In this document: positions 6,030 to 11,440 of the stretch, one piece after another
Numbering within the stretch: the stretch's first letter is position 1
How the letters are laid out: each line of letters opens with the position of its first letter
Notes under the pieces: generated by a model
The model's database searches: none
Seen by the model: the letters and a program-made list of their open reading frames with translations, nothing else
What the model was told of the DNA's origin: nothing
Source: Anderseniella sp051010195
GTDB taxonomy: Bacteria; Pseudomonadota; Alphaproteobacteria; Rhizobiales; Aestuariivirgaceae
Reading direction: 5' to 3'
Assembly: GCA_051010195.1 (NCBI GenBank)
Contig: JBPCVV010000273.1
Location: 1-11,440 of the forward strand
Length of the DNA: 11,440 nt
Program-made: the position numbers and the translations under genes

Positions 6030-7943
6030 ATGAAACCCGAAGTGTTGACACCCGACAAACAGGCACTGCTGGCCTCGTTGAAGGCGTACCACGAAAAGTC
6101 TCTGGAGGCATTTTCGCGACGGGACTTCCAACTTGCAGAGACGCAACGCAAACAAGTATGCGAGTTTAGTGAGGCCGCATTCCCGGCGATCGACATTGCA
6201 CCACGCAATCCTGCCGGATGCTGTATCGCAGTCGTCACCTACAAGCCGAATGATGATTTCAATCAGTTGATCGAGTTCATACTCAACAACATCCTGACCA
6301 GCAACCCGCAGCACAGACTACTGGTTGTGAACAACAGCGCCGACACCCTGGCCTACAAAACTGCAAACTCCACCTCCAGGCTGCAGGAGATCAATTTGGG
6401 CTTCAACTTCGGATGCTCAGGCGCGCGCAATGTTGCCGCCAACATGACCGACTGCGAATACATAGCATTTGTTGATGATGACGGCGCTCTGCAACCTGGC
6501 GCCATATGCCAGCTCCTCAAAACCATTACGAACTTCAACGCGGTTGCCGTGCGCGGACGCGTCGCGCCCAGGAGTCCGGACGGCGTCGGCGCTCCGCACT
6601 ACTCAAGAGGCGACTTGGTGATCCCCAGCCTTCCCGATTGCGAAGGCATTTCGATCTGGAGAACTGACAAGTTCAGAAAATGGGGAGGCTTCAATACGCT
6701 GCTTGCAGGCCATGAAGGTGTGTGGTTGGCAGCCAAAATGCTGCGCTTCTTCGGTCCTGAAGCCTTCTTATACGATCCGGAAGCTCTGCTTTATCACGAT
6801 TACTCCCCATCGCACGATGACGCGTCCTGGAAGACCCAGAAGCATGATCGGAACAGCCGGTATCTTGCATTTGCGGGGATAGACCTCGCAGGTTTGTCGG
6901 CGCTGTTTTCAAGGTACAGAACCAACATTCTCAAAAACATCCAGTACACCAGCGCGCTTGAGTCGCTTCGAGTGTACCGGAAACCGGCGGCCGGCGTGTC
7001 GCTGATCACCACGGCGAAGAATTCGCTGGCGTTCCTTGACGACTATCTAGCCTCCATATTGAACCTTGATTCCGGCAAGCTTGAAGTGATTTACGTCGAT
7101 GACAACTCCGACGACGGCTCTTTTGACAAGGCCACGTCGCTGGCCAAAACGCACCCCTGGCTCAAGGTCAGCAAGACAGCAAAACCGGGAAGAGGCGGCA
7201 GTTTGAATTGCGCTGTTGCCAGCGCCTCAAATGACATCTGCCTGATTGCCGATGTCGACGACATCAGTTGTTTCAACAGGGTCAACCTCACATTGAAATA
7301 TTTCGCTGAGCACCCGGAATCTGCCTGTGTATCTTTTGTCTACTTTGCAGATGACCCCGGGCGCGGACCGGCCAACCCGGCGCCTATCGGCAAGGTATCT
7401 CTGCTGGGACGCAGCCTGTTTGGCATGCCTGCATCTTTTCCCGCATTCGGATTCCGCAGGTCGTTTTTCAATGAACAGTTCAATTGCGAGAACTCGGCAA
7501 CATTAGATTACGACTGGATTGTCAGAAACCTGCTCGCGAGTGGCCGCGACGGACATATCATACCCGCAGTAGCATCCTGGTATCGCCTGCATGACAAGCA
7601 AATCTCTTCAGAAAGAAGGGATCACCAGATCGATGTCGCGGTCAAAACGGCCTGTCTGCTGCACACCAGTTTTGTTGGACCGCTCACCGACGAAGATATC
7701 CGCATGGTGCGGTATCTTACAGGCTGGACAGCAATGGATCCCAATGACCGAGAGTTGCTGGATACCCATTGCAGCAGGCTGTGCCGGTCGATCGCCGCCT
7801 CCAACATACCCAATAAGGGTGAAATCCTCGCTTTGGTTCACAGCAGGCTGTTTGAGGTGCGCAGCATCGGAAAGCTCCCGCACAAATCCAGTTTTCGTCA
7901 TCGTTTGCGCGGCAGGGCAAGAGCGCTGCTTGGTTCGAAATGA
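6030..7943 (+). CDS. Bifunctional glycosyltransferase with two tandem family-2 (GT-A) domains
   Basis: This 637-residue protein is probably cytoplasmic or membrane-associated. Residues 1-62 form a helix-rich leader I do not recognise. The first GT2 domain (about 63-260) has the opening strand CCIAVVTYKPND, NLGFNFGCSGARN (122-134), the metal-binding DDD (149-151), a possible base in GHEG (227-230) and His256. The second (about 321-525) restarts with GVSLITTAKNS, has YVDDNSDDGS (355-364), the DVDD metal site (408-411), DYDW (493-496) and His521 in WYRLHDKQIS. Both therefore look catalytically competent. About 110 C-terminal residues are unassigned. The start has AGG at 6021-6023, spacing 6. Its TGA overlaps the next ATG (ATGA at 7940). 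Neighbouring glf suggests that one domain may use UDP-galactofuranose, as mycobacterial GT2 enzymes do, but donor and acceptor are not readable here. Confidence 0.88.
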   Translation: MKPEVLTPDKQALLASLKAYHEKSLEAFSRRDFQLAETQRKQVCEFSEAAFPAIDIAPRNPAGCCIAVVTYKPNDDFNQLIEFILNNILTSNPQHRLLVVNNSADTLAYKTANSTSRLQEINLGFNFGCSGARNVAANMTDCEYIAFVDDDGALQPGAICQLLKTITNFNAVAVRGRVAPRSPDGVGAPHYSRGDLVIPSLPDCEGISIWRTDKFRKWGGFNTLLAGHEGVWLAAKMLRFFGPEAFLYDPEALLYHDYSPSHDDASWKTQKHDRNSRYLAFAGIDLAGLSALFSRYRTNILKNIQYTSALESLRVYRKPAAGVSLITTAKNSLAFLDDYLASILNLDSGKLEVIYVDDNSDDGSFDKATSLAKTHPWLKVSKTAKPGRGGSLNCAVASASNDICLIADVDDISCFNRVNLTLKYFAEHPESACVSFVYFADDPGRGPANPAPIGKVSLLGRSLFGMPASFPAFGFRRSFFNEQFNCENSATLDYDWIVRNLLASGRDGHIIPAVASWYRLHDKQISSERRDHQIDVAVKTACLLHTSFVGPLTDEDIRMVRYLTGWTAMDPNDRELLDTHCSRLCRSIAASNIPNKGEILALVHSRLFEVRSIGKLPHKSSFRHRLRGRARALLGSK

Positions 7944-8836
7944 CACGCACCTCGCCGACAGGCAGATCCGGCCCGCTGGTCACAATCGGCATCTGCAACC
8001 TGGACTCACCCGACACCATCGACCGCTGCATCAACTCTGCATTGCGACAGACCTATCCCTGCACTGAAGTGATCCTGGTAGATGATGCATCCACAGACGG
8101 TGTAGTGGCCCACCTTCAGCAACATTATGGCTCGCAAATCACCATCCTTGAGAACGCCGGCAACAGGGGAGCAGGTTATTCCCGAAACGTGATTCTGGAT
8201 CACGCAAATGGTGAATTCACGGCGTTTTTCGACTCAGATGACAAGGCAATGCCGGATCGCATCTCACAACAGATCGATTGCATTCTCACAAACGAAGAGA
8301 CGTCTGGTAGTGGTGTTGTTTCACTTGCAAACTTCGACCTGTTTGTCGGTGAACACCACCTGGAACGAACCTTCGCCCTGGGCGAGCAACAGGCTGCATA
8401 TTCCGGCTCGCAGGCGGTTGCCCTGGTCTGGTATGTGTTGTTGAAGCATTCAGGTATCAGGTTTCTTCGCTCCAGATTGCCCGTTGCGCCATACGACTAT
8501 CACCTGGGCACCTCGCTCATGGCCGCGCGAACTTCCGTTTTTCGCGCCTACCGGTTTGACGACGCCTTGCGCCGCATGCAGGACCTGGATCTGTTGCTGA
8601 GGTTCTGTGAAGACGGCGGCACAATCGCCAGTTCGGGCGATCACTGCGTCAACATTCATGCCTATGAAAAAGGCTACAAGAGATGGAGCGTCGTGCTTGA
8701 GAACTTTTCCACCATACTGGGGAAGCACACGGCTTCATTTGCTGGCAATATCACCAGGCATCACTCACTGGCGGCTTGGCTGAACGGCATCATGATCAGC
8801 GTCCACAGATGCCGCGAAAGGTTCTGGACAAATTGA
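7940..8836 (+). CDS. Family-2 glycosyltransferase
   Basis: This 298-residue single-domain GT2 enzyme is expected to transfer a sugar from a nucleotide donor to a growing glycan at the cytoplasmic face of the membrane. The fold markers are the first strand VTIGICN (14-20), EVILVDDASTDG (43-54), NRGAGYSRN (75-83), the metal-binding DSDD (98-101) and MQDLDLLLRF (213-222), which corresponds to the usual Glu-Asp base region with Gln at the first position. His240 may be the late conserved metal-binding histidine. No transmembrane segment is obvious. The start overlaps the preceding stop as ATGA, with no strong ribosome site of its own, which points to translational coupling. The 3' end overlaps the next gene by 28 nt. 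The sugar specificity is unknown. Confidence 0.88.
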   Translation: MTRTSPTGRSGPLVTIGICNLDSPDTIDRCINSALRQTYPCTEVILVDDASTDGVVAHLQQHYGSQITILENAGNRGAGYSRNVILDHANGEFTAFFDSDDKAMPDRISQQIDCILTNEETSGSGVVSLANFDLFVGEHHLERTFALGEQQAAYSGSQAVALVWYVLLKHSGIRFLRSRLPVAPYDYHLGTSLMAARTSVFRAYRFDDALRRMQDLDLLLRFCEDGGTIASSGDHCVNIHAYEKGYKRWSVVLENFSTILGKHTASFAGNITRHHSLAAWLNGIMISVHRCRERFWTN

Positions 8837-9726
8837 AGGGATCATCAAAACCAAGCCTGGCTGCAATCGTTCGCTGCAATGGAAGTGCTGATTACACGAA
8901 GCTGAAATCGTCGATTTCTGATTGCCTGAAACTGGACGTGTTCCTGTCCAGTTACAGCGCGGCAGGTGACAATTCCATGCATGTCTATCCGGGCGGCAAA
9001 TGGGAAGGCATCTATGACTTCTTCCGCTGCCATGCGGACATCCTGGACAATCATGACTACATCTGGCTGCCGGACGATGATATCGAAGTCACACCTGAAG
9101 CCATCGAAACCCTGGTTTCCGCCATGGCCGAGTATGACCTGTGGCTCGCCCAGCCGGCGCTTGCGGCCTCAAGCCAGATGTACTGGCCGATCACCTTGCG
9201 CTGTGCTGAGTTCAAGATGCGGTACACAACGTTCGTGGAACTGATGGCGCCCTGTTTCAGGGCAGAATTTCTTCGCACAATCCTGCCGTTGTTCAAGGAC
9301 AAGCGGACCGGTTATGGACTGGACCAGTACTGGGCCTACTGGACCGACAAGCCCGCTTCACGCTGTGCAATCATCGACAGTGCGGTCATGACCCATCCGA
9401 GGCGGGAACGGGCAAGCGGCCTGTACAGGACGCCTGACGAGGCATCTGCCGAAGGGGCCGAGCAGCAAAAGCACTATGGTCCGGCCATGTCACCGCACCT
9501 GGTCACCGGTGCAGTTGCCCTCGATGGATCAGATGCAGTATACGATCAGGCGCTGCTGAGCCAGGTGTTCCGCAGCGGAATGAGACAACTGGTCAAGTCA
9601 GAAAGCCTGGTCGCAATCAGCCGGTTCCTGAGACTTCTGCGGGAATTGCGGTCAAACACGAAACTGCACGACCTGAAAAGCCTTCGTTCCCTGCCGCTTC
9701 CGCTCGCACCAGATCGGACCGGTTAG
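8809..9726 (+). CDS. DUF707-like protein, putative glycosyltransferase
   Basis: This 305-residue protein resembles the DUF707 family, which is known from plants and bacteria and lacks an agreed function. The resemblance rests on the block DYIWLPDDDIEV (83-94), followed by a region in which LAQPAL, an aromatic MYWPITLR segment and FVELMAPCF occur in the expected order, then GYGLDQYWAYW. The DDD at 89-91 sits after a hydrophobic strand just as in metal-dependent GT-A enzymes, so a transferase role is a reasonable inference but unproven. The N-terminus is uncertain: the ATG at 8809 has no ribosome site, while a TTG at 8833 overlaps the upstream TGA (TTGA) and has GAAAGG at 8816-8821, spacing 11. 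The stop lies 4 nt before the next ATG. Its place inside a glycosyltransferase operon supports a glycan role. Confidence 0.72.
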   Translation: MPRKVLDKLKGSSKPSLAAIVRCNGSADYTKLKSSISDCLKLDVFLSSYSAAGDNSMHVYPGGKWEGIYDFFRCHADILDNHDYIWLPDDDIEVTPEAIETLVSAMAEYDLWLAQPALAASSQMYWPITLRCAEFKMRYTTFVELMAPCFRAEFLRTILPLFKDKRTGYGLDQYWAYWTDKPASRCAIIDSAVMTHPRRERASGLYRTPDEASAEGAEQQKHYGPAMSPHLVTGAVALDGSDAVYDQALLSQVFRSGMRQLVKSESLVAISRFLRLLRELRSNTKLHDLKSLRSLPLPLAPDRTG

Positions 9727-9730
9727 AACC

Positions 9731-11440
9731 ATGGCTTTTTGTCCGGATGAAGTCCTGAGAAAACTGTGGCGCTGCTACCAAAGGTTTCCTGAGGTTACCC
9801 GTCAGCTGCGCCCGATGTTATCGCCTGCGCAGGTGAGCTACAACGACGCGACCTATCAGGTTCACCCGGCAGACAACTACACCGAGTTCAAGTTTTGGAT
9901 TGAGGGCAAGCCGCCCGAACATGAGGCAGCGGAATTTCTGTGCAACTACTTCGTCGGCAGGGCCATAAACATGATTGACGTCGGCGCCAATGCCGGCCTG
10001 TTTTCCTTGCCAATTGCCAATGCTGCCCCACCAGACTCTGCTTTCTACCTGTTCGAACCCAATCCGATTCTTCATGACAGAATTCGCCAGAACGTTGCAC
10101 TGAACGGCACCCATGGTGTGGAATTGTTCGGGATTGCACTAGGCGACCGCGAGCAGGTCGCACCTCTGTACCTGCCAGGGCATGCGAACTACGGCGAGGC
10201 CAGGCTCGAGGTTGCCTATCGTAGCGGCCGGCAGGAATCCATCATTGTCCCGGTCGAAACGCTGCCGAGCCAGATCAACCGGATTGGGATAGAGCGAATA
10301 GACCTGCTGAAAGTTGATGTTGAAGGCGTCGAAGACGGTGTGATTGTCCCGCTGTTGAGGGACGGTTCGGCACCAATGCCTGAACTGATTTACTTCGAAG
10401 ATGCCCATCAGAAGCTTTGGCACTATGATCTGTTGGGCGAGATTGAAAAAGCCGGATACAGATTGCGGGCCCGTTTCGGACCCAATGCCCTGTTTGCAAA
10501 ATGTGCGGATGACGGACATCCGGAAAACCCGGCCCCACAATCCGGATCCCGCAAGGTGGTGCGAATTGCCATTGTCATCTGTACCCACAATCAGCCCGGC
10601 GACACGATGGAGACACTGGCCTCGATCGGGCAACTCGCCTTGCCGCCAGCCTCATTGTGCGAGGTCGTCATCGTCAACAACTCCAGTGAGCTCATCGACC
10701 CACGCGAATTTCAACGGCACGTGAAAACATTAAAGACCACTGTGTTGCATGAACCGAGCCCCGGGCTTTCCGTTGCCCGCAACACCGCGGTCGCCGGCAC
10801 CAACGCTGACTATGTGATCTTCACCGATGATGACGTGACGGTTCCCCCGGACTGGCTGGCGAGATATGCAAGTGCGTTCCGGCGATATCCGGATGCGGCG
10901 TTTTTCGGCGCCGATATCGTGCCTGATTTCCCGGGGGCCGACACCTCATGGGGTCACGCGCTGTCCACGGCCGCCGGAAGTTGTTTTGCACGCTTCCATG
11001 TCGGACCGCACGACAGGCATATAGGTGCAGCGAGCCGTGCCGCTCACTACCCGTTCGGGGCCAACATGGCGTTTCGCGCCGATACGCTCAGTAACTTCCG
11101 GTTTGACGAAAGCCTGGGCCGCCAGCCGGACGGCGTAGTGCTCAGTGGAGAGGAAACCGGCCTGATCGCGGACATGGTGGCTGCTGGACATGCCGGAGCC
11201 CTCATTGCGGACAACCCGGTCACCCATCTGATTTCGCCTTCAAGGCAGACCCTCGACTATGTCAGGCGCTACTATTATGGCCAGGGCCGGTTGCAGGCCA
11301 GCAATACCTTGAAGGCAGGTGGATGGAGCACCGCGCCCGACCGGGTTCTGTCACCACCCGCGGCATATCTGTTCCGGCTGCTTAGAACGGTCGCCGGCGC
11401 AATGCAGGCAAAAACACCGGCAGTGTGGATTGAGCGCCAG
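9731..11440 (+). CDS. FkbM-type methyltransferase fused to a family-2 glycosyltransferase (3'-truncated)
   Basis: This frame is open from the ATG at 9731 to the window end, 570 codons with no stop, so the C-terminus is missing. Residues about 60-260 match the FkbM class of SAM-dependent methyltransferases: MIDVGANAGLFS (81-92, SAM-binding loop), YLFEPNP and the hallmark DLLKVDVEGVED (191-202), with PELIYFED further on. FkbM proteins usually O-methylate sugars or small molecules. After a Pro/Ser-rich linker, a GT2 domain begins near residue 278 with RIAIVICTHNQPGD and shows VVIVNNSS, PGLSVARNTAV, the metal-binding DDD (366-368), PFGANMAFR, GEE (473-475) as the likely base region and His499. 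Both domains keep their key residues, so one chain may add and methylate a sugar. The ATG lies 4 nt after the previous stop with no clear ribosome site, suggesting coupled translation. Confidence 0.86.
   Translation, partial: MAFCPDEVLRKLWRCYQRFPEVTRQLRPMLSPAQVSYNDATYQVHPADNYTEFKFWIEGKPPEHEAAEFLCNYFVGRAINMIDVGANAGLFSLPIANAAPPDSAFYLFEPNPILHDRIRQNVALNGTHGVELFGIALGDREQVAPLYLPGHANYGEARLEVAYRSGRQESIIVPVETLPSQINRIGIERIDLLKVDVEGVEDGVIVPLLRDGSAPMPELIYFEDAHQKLWHYDLLGEIEKAGYRLRARFGPNALFAKCADDGHPENPAPQSGSRKVVRIAIVICTHNQPGDTMETLASIGQLALPPASLCEVVIVNNSSELIDPREFQRHVKTLKTTVLHEPSPGLSVARNTAVAGTNADYVIFTDDDVTVPPDWLARYASAFRRYPDAAFFGADIVPDFPGADTSWGHALSTAAGSCFARFHVGPHDRHIGAASRAAHYPFGANMAFRADTLSNFRFDESLGRQPDGVVLSGEETGLIADMVAAGHAGALIADNPVTHLISPSRQTLDYVRRYYYGQGRLQASNTLKAGGWSTAPDRVLSPPAAYLFRLLRTVAGAMQAKTPAVWIERQ

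Noticed and set aside
10139..10633. 164-residue minus-strand frame in the FkbM-GT2 gene
   Set aside because: It is antisense to the open frame with clear FkbM and GT2 motifs and shows no motif of its own.

Overview
The window looks like chromosomal DNA of a proteobacterium, most likely an alphaproteobacterium. This rests on moderately high GC, dense gene packing, GTG/TTG starts and the general look of the RecQ and LysE proteins; no rRNA or marker gene confirms it. I see no tRNA, rRNA, CRISPR array, integrase or insertion sequence.

Left part (1-2665): a complete RecQ-family DNA helicase gene on the plus strand faces a LysE/RhtB-family amino-acid exporter gene on the minus strand. The two converge on a perfect 8-bp stem-loop that probably ends both transcripts. 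These appear to be ordinary chromosomal genes.

Middle spacer (2666-2959): 294 bases separate the exporter from the next gene, which runs the other way. It must hold the starts of both transcripts, but no strong promoter can be picked out.

Right part (2960-11440): six plus-strand genes form a glycan-synthesis block that runs off the right edge. In order they encode: a fused membrane/ATPase ABC half-transporter; UDP-galactopyranose mutase (Glf), which makes UDP-galactofuranose; a protein with two tandem family-2 glycosyltransferase domains; a single-domain family-2 glycosyltransferase; a DUF707-type protein with a DDD motif; and an FkbM-type methyltransferase fused to a family-2 glycosyltransferase, cut by the window end. 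The last four are tightly packed, with an ATGA overlap, a short overlap and a 4-nt gap, so they are probably one translationally coupled operon. An AT-rich 123-nt gap after glf carries the best promoter candidates for them.

Inferred joint role: Glf supplies galactofuranose donor, the four or five transferase domains assemble a galactofuranose-containing oligo- or polysaccharide, the FkbM domain O-methylates it or a partner, and the ABC protein moves the product or its lipid-linked precursor across the inner membrane. The product and linkages cannot be read from the sequence. The most unusual parts are the FkbM-GT2 fusion, the tandem GT2 protein, the DUF707 protein in a glycan operon and the fused ABC transporter paired with glf.
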